From Halisarca cf. caerulea (lineage: Eukaryota; Porifera; Demospongiae; Chondrillida; Halisarcidae), in the NCBI GenBank assembly GCA_963170055.1, contig CAUJGJ010000179.1, positions 915,001-940,000 of the forward strand: 25,000 nt of DNA. Reading direction: 5' to 3'. The notes under the pieces were generated by a model. That model made no database searches. It saw only the letters and a program-made list of their open reading frames with translations, and had not been told where the DNA came from. Shown here one piece after another: positions 10,277 to 20,269 of the stretch (positions within the stretch are counted from its first letter, which is position 1; each line of letters starts with the position of its first letter). The position numbers and the translations under genes are program-made.

Positions 10277-11395
10277 GTGCAAAACTTTTTTGTTATATTT
10301 GTTTGTACACGCAGTATGTGTAGGAACCTGTGAACAGGAATATATTATGTCTTTGTCTTTTTTAAGAAACTGTGTGCATATTATTTTTTTAAATAGTACT
10401 ATTTCCTCAGACAATGTATAAAGTCTTGTCTGTATTAATACCTGATTGTGAAATGTGGCTGTACTGTAACCATAATATTATTATAAGATGCAAAGTAATT
10501 AATTAGCTGTAGCATTATCACGCCGGGTAGATCCCTGTATTACGTGTCCTACACAGCAATTGGATTGGATGCTGTGGAAATGCAAAATTCAGGAATTTAT
10601 ACCAGCTGCATGTTCTGTCCTACAGTCTGTTGAATCCTGGTTGGTATCAAGTCATAGCCACTGACTTAATTTAAATCCTGGGCAAGTGCAGAGAATAAAT
10701 GTGCTGGCATCATACCACACATTTTCTTGCTTTTTGCATATTCAGTGGTACACTGCCATCTATCTGCATGGCCTTTTACCATCCCTGCAGCAGCAATTCA
10801 AATTGTAAGGACCACATTATCTTATGTGCATGTGACACTGAGTGGGACAGCACATAAGTCCAGTAACCCGAATATTATAGGGATTTCCTCTTTATGACGC
10901 GGATCCGGGAATCCCCTTTTATTGTTACTGCTGCTGTCCCGTTCTACCAGACGCGCTTTTATGCTCAATCGCAAGAATATCTTTTGAACCAGACACTGAA
11001 ATTTCGGATAATTTACTAAGTAAGTGTTCTTTGCCGATGTTGCATCAATTCTGCATCTTCCTAAGTGTTAACTAGTTAGTGAAGACTCCAACCACAGACA
11101 ACCTTTGGTCGAGTAGTTTAGTCCATAGGCCAAGTTTGTACTTAATTGTAAGCTATTTTTGCTACAAGTTGTCGCAAATAACCCACTAGTACAGCCCTAT
11201 CATCATATTTATATATTTTGACATTTATTAGCTCACATGAACTGGAAAGTGGGATGCTGGTACCATTTTGCAGCTTCTCTCACTGACAGTGTTGCCTACA
11301 AAGAAATCGCCATGCGTTATATTCATTGGAGATTATTGTAAATGTCATCTCTATGAATATCTTTGGACATTAAATTGACTGTTTCCTTTTAATTA
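10277..11395. other. 3' flank of receptor gene 2 and intergenic sequence
   Basis: Non-coding. It contains a candidate polyadenylation signal (10694-10699). A slightly CpG-richer patch around 10895-10970 (GACGCGGATCCGGGAATCCCC) has no recognised function. No repeats are obvious by eye. Confidence 0.5.
10694..10699 (+). terminator. Candidate polyadenylation signal AATAAA
   Basis: The first AATAAA downstream of the receptor 2 stop, about 418 nt away. Plausible for the 3' end of that mRNA, but no downstream GU-rich element was confirmed. Confidence 0.35.
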
Positions 11396-11403
11396 GCATG
11401 TGC

Positions 11404-11406
11404 ATG

Positions 11407-11471
<65 letters not shown>

Positions 11472-11474
11472 ACC
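11404..11474. repeat. (AC)n microsatellite with GCGCGC core
   Basis: ACACACACGCGCGCGC followed by a run of AC repeats ending in ATACACACC. Confidence 0.95.
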
Positions 11475-11596
11475 AGGGTTTTGTTTACAAAGGCATCCCC
11501 CTCCCCCAAAAGTCAGCTGTTTCCCTTGAAAGTTCACACTGTTGCTTACGTGCGTGAAAAACTGCAGCTATCATTTACTCATACCTAAATCTACTA

Positions 11597-11750
11597 CAGT
11601 GGAATCTCTTTATGAGAAATCCCAGTGGCATGGAAAATTCTTCTTCACAATATCAGAAATTCACTAGAACCAGCTGAACTTGCATAGTTGAAGAGTAACT
11701 GGGACACATGTACATGATTATATTTGTTTACCATTGGCAGAAATTCACTG
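11597..11750. mobile_element. Possible degenerate CAGT-end MITE
   Basis: Starts TA|CAGTGGAATCTCTTTAT, like other elements in this window, and may end at AAATTCACTG (11741-11750). The inner parts pair poorly, so the right boundary is uncertain. Confidence 0.4.
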
Positions 11751-11957
11751 TGACAGTGTTCTTTATATGATTTTCCAATGTCCTACACTTTCATCCGTTT
11801 TGTTCAGGTCTTGTTAGAGTACATGACTGTCCGTAAGTTTTGCTGAAGTATAGTTTGGAACCATTTGAAACAGGTGAGCTATGTGGAATTTTGTATATCC
11901 CCTGATTGCTTGCCCTTTTCTGGTTTAGGATTGGTTTACATACGGTACATATGCATA

Positions 11958-12343
11958 CAGTGGACCCCTCCATTCACACATGGACACATACGTATGTACG
12001 TACCACCAGAGCCAAATGACCCGTAATGATCAGCTATAATACATCATCAACTCGTGAAATGAGGACACTTCCAATAATCAGAGCAGTTCTTTGTGGTCCT
12101 GAAGTGCTCCTAATCCAGCACCTCTATATTCCAACATTCTCTCTAATCTGACTGGCTGGTTCTATGGTTGGATTAGGAGCACTGCAAGACCACAAAGATC
12201 TGCCCTGATTATTGAGGTGTCCTCATTTCACAGGTCGATGATGTATTATGGCTTGTCATTATGAATCATTTGGTTCTGGTGGTATGTGTCCATATTAGTG
12301 GGATGTACCCAATTTAGGGGTGTGGATTGGAGTGGTTCAGCTG
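11958..12343. mobile_element. Foldback MITE, TA-flanked, CAGTGGACC ends
   Basis: Left end TA|CAGTGGACCCCTCCAT; right end GGAGTGGTTCAGCTG|TA. Long inner arms (about 12001-12120 and 12166-12284) are near reverse complements. Shared segments include ACCACCAGA, AATACATCATC, GTGAAATGAGGACAC, AATAATCAG and GTGCTCCTAATCCA. TA flanks and CAGT ends suggest Tc1/mariner-type mobilisation. No coding capacity. Confidence 0.78.
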
Positions 12344-12400
12344 TATGTTCCATTACAGTTGTGTTGCTCCACTTCGAAAATTGGGTCAAACTGTTGGGCC

Positions 12401-12566
12401 TATGGAATCCCTGTAATCTGACATCTCAATAGTCCAACAATCTTCATTTATTGAGGCACAATCACCACAGTATAGTATGCTAAGATCCTCTGGATAATCC
12501 GACAAACTCCATAGTCTGATACTTTGCTTGTTGCCCACAGAGCATTGGCGTATAAAGAGTCCTCTG
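12401..12566 (-). mobile_element. MITE family B (TGTCAGATTACAGAG type), copy 1
   Basis: Reverse-orientation copy of the element at 12670-12837. It shares AATCTGACA, AGTATGCTAAGA (inverse of the TCTTGGAATACTTTA block) and TTGCCCACAGAG, and ends AGTCCTCTG|TA. Degenerate. Confidence 0.65.
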
Positions 12567-12669
12567 TACCTGGATCAGTACATACTCCTGAACAGCTCAT
12601 ACAGGGCATCTAGGTACTGTACATACATCATTGGGATTCTTCCTGCCTTTTGGAGAGTGTGTTTTGATA

Positions 12670-12837
12670 CAGTGGAATCTATAATCCAACACTCTGTGGG
12701 CAACAAAATTGTGTCAGATTACAGAGTGACTCTTGGAATACTTTAATATGGCGACTGTACCTCAAAAGAGGATCAGATTAGAGAGAATGTTGGGCTATAG
12801 AGGTGTCGGATTAGGAGGACTCCACTGCATGTGATTG
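12670..12837 (+). mobile_element. MITE family B, copy 2
   Basis: TA|CAGTGGAATCTATAATCC at the left and GGAGGACTCCACTG at the right. The interior has CAACACTCTGTGGGCAAC, GTGTCAGATTACAGAG, TTTAATATGGCGACTGTAC and AGAGAGAATGTTGG, all recurring in the other family B copies. Confidence 0.8.
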
Positions 12838-13204
12838 GTTTTGCCCAACCTTCAGAGAGACACTTGATTGTGTGTTAATGTACGCACATATGTGCGTATG
12901 CTTTGGATAATGTTTACAGCAATTATTTATGCGTACGTAGAAGCACACAATTACACCCCAATGTATGTACAGCTATTGTGCTTCTTCAGAACTGACAGAA
13001 ATTATGTTTTACTAGCGGCATTTGCCCATCCCTCAGCTAGGAATCATTTGTGGTGTTCAATTGATTTTGTGTATGTATTTTTGACAGTATCTATTGCAAT
13101 TTACATGTAACAGAAGCTCACAGACCCCACTGTGCAGACCAGCAGTAACACTACCCATTCTGTCTGCATTAGTATCTTGTGTATGGAAACGTCTCCTGAT
13201 AGCA
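12838..13204. other. Spacer between family B MITEs
   Basis: No recognised gene or repeat. An 80-residue open frame (12868-13110) has no recognisable domain and no supporting context. Confidence 0.45.
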
Positions 13205-13383
13205 CGGTGAACCTCTCTACTCTGACACTCAATGGAACTTGGAGAAAGGATCGGATTAGGAAGTTGTCAGATTACAGAGCGACTATTAGCATACTTTAAT
13301 ATAGAAACTGTACGTACCTCATAAGATTGTCAGATTAGAGAGAATTTTGGGTATAGAGATGTCAGATTACAGAGGTTTCACTG
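13205..13383 (+). mobile_element. MITE family B, copy 3
   Basis: The left end is degenerate (CGGTGAACCTCTCTACTCTG). The right end, GTCAGATTACAGAGG then TTTCACTG|TA, is well kept. It shares the GACTATTAGCATACTTTAATA and AGATTAGAGAGAAT blocks with family B. Confidence 0.78.
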
Positions 13384-13439
13384 TATGCCTCTGTAGGAGG
13401 TACTGGTTGAGTGTAGATACGTACGCCATTGTACTGTTT

Positions 13440-13540
13440 TGCAGGATGGTATTTTTACCAGTTTCTCGAATTATGATAGTGCATTTGTGAAAATTCATTT
13501 GCGAATATTCGATTAGACACGTACCTACGTACGTAGACTA
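13440..13540 (-). repeat. TTCGCGAA-type repeat, copy 1
   Basis: On the - strand, TTCGCAAATGAATTTTCAC then AAATGCACTATCA-AATTCG resembles 16040-16085. It is flanked by TACGTACGTAG. Likely an old short element. Confidence 0.5.
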
Positions 13541-13689
13541 TTAATCCAATTGTATACTGTACATACACATTAGGAACTGATCTGTTCACAAAAATAGACT
13601 CATTGATTGCTATCAAGTCATTGATTTGCAAACTGAATGTCTTGCAAAATATTGGCACCTTGGTAGTACTCTAATGTGGAGAATATGTA

Positions 13690-13957
13690 CAGTGAAACCT
13701 CCGTATTAAGGACACCACTGGGACCACAGTAAGCTGTCCTGTACAGTGAAACCTCTGTATTAAGGACACCACTGGGACCATAGTAAGCTGCCCTTTACAG
13801 TGAAACCTCCGTATTAAGGACACCACTGGGACCACAGTAAGCTGTCCTGTACAGTGAAACCTCCGTATTAAAGACACCACTGGGACCACAGTAAGCTGCC
13901 CTGTACAGTAAAACCTCCGTATTAAGGACACCACTGGGACCACAGTAAGCTGTCCTG
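13690..13957. repeat. 54-bp tandem repeat, five copies
   Basis: Each unit begins TACAGTGAAACCTC, continues GTATTAAGGACACCACTGGG and ends AGTAAGCTGTCCTG or CCCTG. Because 54 is a multiple of three, the antisense strand stays open as an 18-residue repeat, which is an artefact. Confidence 0.95.
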
Positions 13958-14103
13958 TTTATGGAGCTACGTAGGTGTCCTTATTTCAGAGGATTCAATT
14001 GTATACATGTCAATGTGAGGGACTTCAAATGGGACAGAGCAGTGGTGTCCTGTTTAAGGAGGTGGCTGTATTTTGGAGGTGTCCTTTAATAGAGGTTTTA
14101 CTG
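13690..14103. mobile_element. MITE family A with tandemly amplified left terminus
   Basis: TA|CAGTGAAACCTCC at the left; ATAGAGGTTTTACTG|TA at the right (14087-14103). The outer left part, including the terminal repeat itself, is repeated five times with a 54-bp period (starts near 13690, 13743, 13797, 13851, 13905). The rest contains GTGTCCTTATTTCAGAGG and GTGTCCTTTAATAGAGG, which are inverse copies of the same motif. Confidence 0.85.
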
Positions 14104-14585
14104 TATGTGGTTTGTGTACATACAGTGAAAATAGCTTGCTAGTCTCGCCTTCATATTGTGTATGTACTGTCCACAGAGTTATTCACATACAGATGGTCTA
14201 CAACCAACTGAGCAGGTTCCTGGGCTTGTTTTGCTTTTGAATTCGCTTGGATTTCGGGCATCATTTTTCAGATGCCATGTACATAGTTGCGAGGTTTCAG
14301 GCAACTTTTACCCATCCAACATCCAAGGATTCTGCAGATACGTACATACGTACGTATCAGGCCCACTTTTCCCAGTAGAACAAAATGGCAGCGAGAAGTG
14401 GCTTTGGGAACGAGATGTGATTTATCTGACGTCATGTGTTCCCCAGAAATGTGTCAGATAAATCATGTGTTGCAGGTAGAATTGTGTACAGTTTAGTGAT
14501 GGGGATTTACAACTGAATGTCAGATCAATGAGGTTTCCGGATAAAATCAGTGTTGCATAAATCAGATGTGACTGCATGTACGATG
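14104..14585. other. Spacer with a small ATCTGAC hairpin
   Basis: Mostly unrecognised. TGATTTATCTGAC (14418-14430) and GTCAGATAAATCA (14453-14465) are perfect inverses with a 22-nt loop, probably debris of a MITE. An ACGTACATACGTACGTA run lies at about 14340-14357. A 101-residue open frame (14156-14461) shows no recognisable domain. Confidence 0.5.
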
Positions 14586-14761
14586 CAGTCGAACCTATAT
14601 AATCTGACACTCTGTGGTCAACAAATTGTGTCAGATTACAGAGGTTGTCAGGTTACGGAGTGACTCTTAGAATATTTTAATATGGTGACTGTACCACATA
14701 AGATGGTCGGGGGAGAGAGAATGTCGGAATACAGAGGTGTCAAATTAAGGAGGTTCGGCTG
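14586..14761 (+). mobile_element. MITE family B, copy 4
   Basis: Left CAGTCGAACCTATATAATC; right AAGGAGGTTCGGCTG|TA. Interior CTGACACTCTGTGGTCAAC, GTGTCAGATTACAGAG and TTTAATATGGTGACTGTAC match copies 2 and 3. Confidence 0.82.
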
Positions 14762-14933
14762 TATTAGTTAAACTAGCATCCCATTAAGTCCATCGTTTCT
14801 TGTGGATCAATGTCATAGCTGTGTGCGCTTAGCAACCCATTTTTGTGGTAATCTAACAACTATGTAAAATACAAAGCCATCCAGGCAAGACGAAGCTGCT
14901 GGAATCTGAATATTAAGGCACAGATTATTGTTA

Positions 14934-15129
14934 CTGTAGGATCTCTGAATAAGGGACACTTCGGGGACAACGTAAATTCAGCTGAATTCTTCTTTTGTAG
15001 AGAGGTTGTCCTCTTAAGGAGGTTATAAACATTGGTAGAAATTACATATATGAGACTGTAAATCATGTCCTTAGAGGTTTATTGTACTGCGTCTTTGTTT
15101 GGGAGAGCCCACTATCGGAGGTTCCACTG
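14934..15129 (+). mobile_element. MITE family A, copy 2
   Basis: TA|CTGTAGGATCTCTGAATA at the left and CTATCGGAGGTTCCACTG at the right. Internal GAGAGGTTGTCCTCTTAAGG, GAGGTTTATTGTACTG and TTGTTTGGGAGAG are shared with 16435-16630 and 17439-17636. Confidence 0.82.
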
Positions 15130-15586
15130 GCCAAACTCATGTACGTACATGTGCAATATGATACTGATGGTGACAATAGAATCTGACAGCTTGAGGTTAT
15201 CAGTATTGCAATGCACTGATCCATGCTGTACTGGTACATGTGTATGTATGTTTGTACGTGTTTATCACGGGACTGTATTGATACAGTACACATGCACTGA
15301 TCCCACTATCTGTGCTGCACCAGTCCCTGTAATGTTTACCGTGGGCATTAGTGTGAGCTTTCTCACACAGTGTAAGGTTGGATCTGCGTCTCGTAGGTTG
15401 ACCCCGTCTGAAAACAAGATTTAGATTTAGCTTTGAAGTGGTTTTCGGTTTCGTGTGTTCGTAACTGCAAGTTGCAACTCGGAATCTCAGACTCTTGTGA
15501 AGAATTATTGAAATGGGTCTGTATTTTTAACTAGGAATCTTGAGTTAGTTAGATGCAAATCTCAAAAGTGCAAACTTCAGTGTTTA
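15130..15586. other. Spacer, no gene recognised
   Basis: Contains two imperfect copies of ATGCACTGATCC (about 15211 and 15292). No domain is recognisable in the small open frames. Confidence 0.45.
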
Positions 15587-15752
15587 GTGAGACCTCACTT
15601 ATCTGCACCTCAGGTATCCGATTCCCTCACCTTCTACAGAAGTTGTTTTTGGAACTGTACACTATACTACTGCTCCCTTATTCATCCAGTTTCCTTACTT
15701 CATCTGTGATTTTATCCAGAACGGATGTGTGTGGATAAGTGAGGTCTGACTG
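15587..15752 (+). mobile_element. MITE family E, copy 1
   Basis: GTGAGACCTCACTTATCTGC at the left is mirrored by GTGGATAAGTGAGGTCTGAC then TG|TA at the right. A reverse-orientation partial copy lies at 21286-21385. Confidence 0.75.
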
Positions 15753-15754
15753 TA

Positions 15755-16030
15755 GACCATAGGATCATGCGACAACAAAGCGAAGATGTCAGCTGATACA
15801 TGATACTTGTGAAAAGGCTATCTAAGAAGGGGCTTGGGTCAACCCCCTCAAACCTCACGTACCAGGCTGTACCTCTAGCTCTGAACCTAACACAGTGTAC
15901 CGTATTGGTGCTAATTTGTGCAGGGTGTATAGTTCAAGAATCAAGGACTTGGTTGTGATTCGTGACTTCATTTTTGCAAATGGATCAGTCCCTGTATACG
16001 TACGTATATTAGATTAATAGATTATGTATT
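15755..16030. other. Spacer, no feature seen
   Basis: No gene or clear repeat. TATACGTACGTATA lies near 15995. Confidence 0.4.
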
Positions 16031-16165
16031 TTACCAATTTTTCGCAATTGAATTTTCACGAATGCATACTTATTCGCGAAATCTGCAAAAAAGCCCACAA
16101 ATATTAGTGCCTATTCGATATACCTACGTACGTATGTACGTATATATGTACCATAATGATGGTAA
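16030..16165 (+). repeat. TTCGCGAA-type repeat, copy 2
   Basis: TTTTTCGCAATTGAATTTTC, ACGAATGCATACTTATTCGC and GAAATCTGC, then TACCTACGTACGTATGTACG. Resembles the reverse complement of 13440-13540. Imperfect internal inversion. Confidence 0.5.
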
Positions 16166-16434
16166 AATACAGTGGTGTATTGTAGCTATACCGTGACGCA
16201 ATACCTTGAAGTACCGTGATATACTATAGTGATACCTTGATGATACTGTGAAATGTCTCAATCTGATGTAGGAGTAGTGAAATACTTAACAGCCGAACAA
16301 TAAGCAAGTACAGATTGCTGTAACTTGCTTCAGATTGTTGTTAAATTCCTTCAAATTTGTTTGATTTGCTTAGCATACGTACTCACCTCCCTGTGGTTGT
16401 AGTGTGAATAGTTGGTGTTGTCCCATTAGGAGTA
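16166..16434. other. Spacer with imperfect ATACCnTGA repeats
   Basis: At 16185-16250, ATACCGTGACGC, ATACCTTGA, TACCGTGATATA, GTGATACCTTGA and GATACTGTGA recur irregularly. Origin unknown. The rest is unremarkable. Confidence 0.4.
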
Positions 16435-16630
16435 CAGTAGAACCTCCGAATAAAGGACACTTTGGGACAGCTCCATTTGTTCTTTGTGAGGAGGTTGTCA
16501 TCTTTGAGAGAAGCAAATTATATAACAACTATAGAGAGGAAATATTTTGGGACCTCAAGCTGTGTCATTGTAGAGAGGTTTATTGTACTGAATCCTTGTT
16601 TGGGAGAGTCCACTATCGGAGGTTCTTCTG
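16435..16630 (+). mobile_element. MITE family A, copy 3 (TA-flanked)
   Basis: TA|CAGTAGAACCTCCGAATAAA at the left and TATCGGAGGTTCTTCTG|TA at the right. Interior GGACACTTTGGGACAGCTCC, TTGTTCTTTGTGAGGAGG and AGAGAGGTTTATTGTACTG are shared with 17439-17636. Confidence 0.88.
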
Positions 16631-16914
16631 TATTTCTCCATCCTTTGCTGATACACTTGTGGGGCTATTTCTGTTGGTGTGCATTACAGTGTACTAACTG
16701 AGGATTGCCATTCGGTTGGACAGTGGCCAAGCTAGTCTGGTGTAACCGACCCAATCTCACTCGGCCTTTTTTGGTGACGTCAGTCATAGCAAGAATGGGT
16801 TTGACTACGTCAGACTACGTCCAAGTGTGTAATGCCACTTTATTGATCAACTCCTTCTCTGACTAGGTGTGTGAAATTTGTGTGAATGTGTTCGTATGCA
16901 AACCTCAAAGTATA
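16631..16914. other. Spacer, no feature seen
   Basis: Contains a duplicated GACTACGTC motif near 16803-16821. No gene recognised. Confidence 0.4.
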
Positions 16915-16918
16915 CATA

Positions 16919-17093
16919 CGTTAGGTACATAGGTGTACATAGGTACATACGTAGGTGTACATAGGTACATAGGTACATACATAGGTACATAGGTACATAG
17001 GTAGGTACATAGGTACATAGGTACATACATAGGTACATAGGTACATAGGTAGGTACATAGGTACATACGTAGGTACGTAGGTGTACATTGAAT
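16919..17093. repeat. Minisatellite, TACATAGG units
   Basis: Irregular array of GTACATAGG units mixed with GTAGG and ACATACGTAGGT variants. Both strands stay open in some frames as Tyr/Val/Pro-rich artefacts. Confidence 0.93.
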
Positions 17094-17100
17094 CCTTGTA

Positions 17101-17253
17101 CAGTGGCACCTGTTTAGTGCGGACCCTTGGGGAACACCAAAAGTGTCCTGATTACGAAGGTGTTCTGATTTTCGAAGTTGCTACAATATATGCATAATTC
17201 CTATTGTGTGTGTATAAGAATTTGGGACCATAGAGGTTGTAGGGGTTTCCCTG
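17101..17253 (+). mobile_element. MITE family C, copy 1
   Basis: TA|CAGTGGCACCTGTTTAG at the left and AGGGGTTTCCCTG at the right. Shares GCGGACCCTTGGGGAACACC and GTGTCCTGATTACGAAGGTG with 19916-20154 in slightly altered form. Confidence 0.65.
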
Positions 17254-17438
17254 TGATAATATGTTCATAAATGTCCCAGTACTTCAATGTGCTCGAGCTC
17301 CACAATCATCCAACATTTTTGCACGAAAAATAGTCAATGGCCGACCAATTTCTGCGTGTTGTTGTGTACGTAACCTTGCCTCCCTCTCAAACCAGCACAC
17401 AGTGTAAGTCATGTCACCGTATCCTTTGGGTGGGTATA

Positions 17439-17636
17439 CAGTGGAACCTCTGAATAAAGGACACTTTGTGACAGCTCTACTTGTTCTTTGTAAGGAGGTT
17501 GTCCTTTTTGGGAGGTTAGAAATGTATAAGAATTATAGAAAGGAATTATTTTGGGGCCTCAAACATTGTCCTTTGTAGAGAGGTTTAATATATTGTGTCC
17601 CTTATTTGGGAGAGTCCACTATCAGAGGTCCCACTG
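17439..17636 (+). mobile_element. MITE family A, copy 4
   Basis: TA|CAGTGGAACCTCTGAATAA at the left and TATCAGAGGTCCCACTG at the right, with GGACACTTTGTGACAGCTC and GTGTCCCTTATTTGGGAGAG inside. The right TA is altered to TC. Immediately followed by CAGGGTTCTGCCC (17638), which looks like another element's end. Confidence 0.88.
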
Positions 17637-18242
17637 TCAGGGTTCTGCCCAGGTGATCTTCCAAGGTGGTAATCAAGGCAATCAATTCACAGCCAACACA
17701 CGTTTGAAGACCAACTTCTGACCAAATACATCAGCGAAGACTTTTTCAAGGTAATGAGACTAAACATGAGGCTAATGAAGTGTTTCAATCACAAAACAGG
17801 TACTACAGAGAAAAGATTTTATTGCTGTGATTTCAAATTCTCTGACCTCTGGCAGGTTAGAGGTGGTTGGCCATGAATTTTGCTGTTTGGACCTGACCAC
17901 CTTCGACCAGTGTAAGCAGAGCCCTGAACTGTGTATTGTGTGTGTACACATGTTTAGTTTGAACCTGACCTGTCATAGTGTAAATGCTTTGTGCATGCAT
18001 ACTGAATTATCTCCCCATCCCCCTCATATTCCCAACCTATAGTGACAGTGTTACTGAAACTCCTCTCTCCTTTGCTTGTCATAGTATTCGTCCTGAGCAC
18101 ATTCAGCGCATATTTCTCTAAATACCGTGTGTGTAGCTAACACTGTAGTCAGGTTTCAGCTGTTTCTCTGAGCATTCGTGGTCTCGCATCGTCAGCCCCT
18201 TTTCCTACTCTTGGGCTGGCAGAGGCAATCGTGCAATCGTTA
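17637..18242. other. Spacer, no gene recognised
   Basis: Starts with CAGGGTTCTGCCC, like the hAT-type end at 5963, but no partner end was found. A 71-residue open frame (17827-18042) has no recognisable domain. Confidence 0.4.
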
Positions 18243-18532
18243 GGGGGGTGCTGGTGGCTCAGTAGGTCAGCACTGGAAGTTAAGCTGTGAGGAGAGGACA
18301 TCATCCCACCTGTGTGTCATTTGGGTTTTTTTCCCTGCATTCCCCTGCCACCAACTTGGGAATGAGAAGATGACCTACTGCAGCCACCAAACTAACTTAG
18401 AATTTGACTTAATTTGATTGTGTGTGAGTGAGTGTGTGGGATACTGGGGGCCTTAGAAGTAGCTTCTGGCTAATGGCCCACCCAGTTTAAATAAGAAAAT
18501 ATTATTATTATTATATTATTATTATTATGTGT
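18243..18532 (+). mobile_element. tRNA-derived SINE
   Basis: The head carries TGGCTCAGTAGG (18255-18266), which fits the RNA polymerase III A-box consensus. A degenerate B-box-like GGGTTTTTTTCCC lies at 18323-18335. The body runs through TGGCTAATGGCCCACCCAG and ends in an AT-rich simple-repeat tail of ATT units (18499-18530). Head, unrelated body and short-repeat tail are the usual SINE layout. The B box and cloverleaf are too eroded for a working tRNA. Confidence 0.7.
18499..18530. repeat. (ATT)n simple repeat
   Basis: TATTATTATTATTATATTATTATTATTATG; the 3' tail of the SINE. Confidence 0.92.
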
Positions 18533-18539
18533 GATATTA

Positions 18540-18720
18540 CAGTGAATTCTCATTAATCCGTCACTGCTTTATCGACATGTACCAAACCCTTTATCTGTCA
18601 TCAATTTTGTGCACAATTTGACTGAAAGACTGCATATTGATTTGAGTAATCCACCAAACTCACTAATCCGCCCATTTTTTTAAAGTGAATTGTACATAGC
18701 AGATTAGCAAGAATTCACTG
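18540..18720 (+). mobile_element. MITE family D, copy 1 (TA-flanked)
   Basis: TA|CAGTGAATTCTCATTAATC at the left and AGCAAGAATTCACTG|TA at the right. Shares CATCAATTTTGTGCACAA and AATCCACCAAACTCA with 22516-22741. The left end lies just after the SINE tail. Confidence 0.85.
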
Positions 18721-18842
18721 TACCTTGTGCTAGCCTTCTGTATTGGAGATGTAGACAGCGTTGTTCTTTGATGTTGGACATCGCTACATCAGGCAAATAG
18801 ACTCAGCTTGTCATTGCAGTTTTAGTGTGACGTACGTACGTA

Positions 18843-18956
18843 CAGTGACACCTCTGTAATGTGACCTCTCTCTATTCTGACCATCTGACAAGGTTCAGTC
18901 ACCATACTAAAGTATGCTAAGAGTCACTCCATAATCCGACAATGGGGCCACAGTAG
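18843..18956 (-). mobile_element. MITE family B, copy 5 (truncated)
   Basis: TA|CAGTGACACCTCTGTAATG, then CTCTCTATTCTGACCATCT, GTCACCATACTAAAGTATGC and AAGAGTCACTC. This is the reverse orientation of copies 2-4. The far end is lost near a TG microsatellite. Confidence 0.72.
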
Positions 18957-18997
18957 CCCACACTGCAGGCTGTGGTGTTGCAAGTCAAGTTCAAGTA

Positions 18998-19138
<141 letters not shown>

Positions 19139-19198
19139 ATACGTTTGTACGTATGTGTGTGTTATTTGTGCAGAATAGTTGAATTGTCACAAGCCAAT

Positions 19199-19466
19199 TA
19201 CTGTACACTCAAGTTACAGTACACTCAAGTTACAGTACACTCAAGTTACAGTACACTCAAGTTACAGTACACTCAAGTTACAGTACACTCAAGTTACTGT
19301 ACACTCAAGTTACAGTACACTCAAGTTACAGTACACTCAAGTTACAGTACACTCAAGTTACTGTACACTCAAGTTACAGTACACTCAAGTTACAGTACAC
19401 TCAAGTTACAGTACACTCAAGTTACAGTACACTCAAGTTACAGTACACTCAAGTTACAGTACATAA
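19199..19466. repeat. 16-bp tandem repeat, 16 copies
   Basis: The unit ACACTCAAGTTACAGT recurs every 16 bp from 19205 to 19460. Copy junctions near 19201, 19297 and 19361 read CTGT instead of CAGT. All three frames stay open because the unit lacks stops, giving a false 157-residue frame. Confidence 0.98.
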
Positions 19467-19915
19467 CACCATAGCACAGATATGGCTGCATCCACAGTGT
19501 ACTTATCTTAGCTGAGGTGTGGTACCATCTAAAGACCACTTGTATGTTGTGACACTTGTCATGTGGAGCTACGTATGTACTTCGTACCGTACTACGTATA
19601 TTTTGTCAGCACTTGTGCACTTGTACTCAAATGTGTGCAGGGGACTTGGGTCAGGAGAAATGTTTCAAAGTGTGACTCATTGTTTTTATCAGCTTACATG
19701 TGCATACATAGTACATGCAGCATGATCTGTTGTCTGCAGACTGTGATGAACACCAGAGCACCACTGTGTTCATACGCATGTCAGTTGGTGCGATTTTATA
19801 GAATTTTCAGTGAAAAAAATACTATACAGTTAGCCCTAATGAAAGTATGAACGGCCATTTTATCTGACACCAGCCCTACATACGTACGTCTGAACCACTA
19901 CAATGGTTGGTAATA
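19467..19915. other. Spacer, no gene recognised
   Basis: Small open frames (for example 19563-19850) have no recognisable domain. ACGTA-rich motifs occur near 19570-19600 and 19880. Confidence 0.4.
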
Positions 19916-20154
19916 CAGTGTCACCTGTATAATGCAGACACCTTGGGGGGCACCAACGTGTCCTGATCACAGAGGTGTCGTGATTTTCCAGGGTTGCCCC
20001 AGTATGTCATTCATGTGTGTATGACCGTTCAGGACCATAATCTAATGTCCAGTTTATACTTACGTACGTACGTATAAACTGGACATCAGGTCCAGTATGT
20101 ACAGGTGTCCAGATTTTCAAACGTCGTGAATGGCAGGTATCCATGGTTTCACTG
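19916..20154 (+). mobile_element. MITE family C, copy 2, with central hairpin
   Basis: TA|CAGTGTCACCTGTATAATG at the left and ATGGTTTCACTG at the right. Its interior GACACCTTGGGGGGCACC and GTGTCCTGATCACAGAGGTG resemble 17101-17253. Confidence 0.7.
20045..20086. repeat. Perfect 15-bp hairpin with ACGTACGT loop
   Basis: ATGTCCAGTTTATAC (20045-20059) and GTATAAACTGGACAT (20072-20086) are exact inverses around a 12-nt TTACGTACGTAC loop. Confidence 0.92.
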
Positions 20155-20269
20155 CAATGGGCTTACTATGTACTGCATGTGCGTAGCTCTGGAGTAGAAT
20201 GTCTATGATGTAAATTTTTATGTTGTGTGAAACAGTCAATCGTCTTTGCGAAGTACGTACATAACTTGA

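Noticed and set aside
13671..13943. 90-residue - strand frame with an 18-residue repeat
   Set aside because: Artefact of the 54-bp tandem MITE terminus, whose period is a multiple of three.
13690..13957. CRISPR-like array
   Set aside because: Units are contiguous with no unique spacers, and the context is eukaryotic; the 16-bp array at 19205 fails for the same reason.
14156..14461. 101-residue open frame as a gene
   Set aside because: No recognisable domain, spans a MITE-like hairpin and TACG-rich motif, no supporting context.
18244..18320. Functional tRNA gene
   Set aside because: The A box is good, but there is no intact B box or cloverleaf; fits a SINE head.
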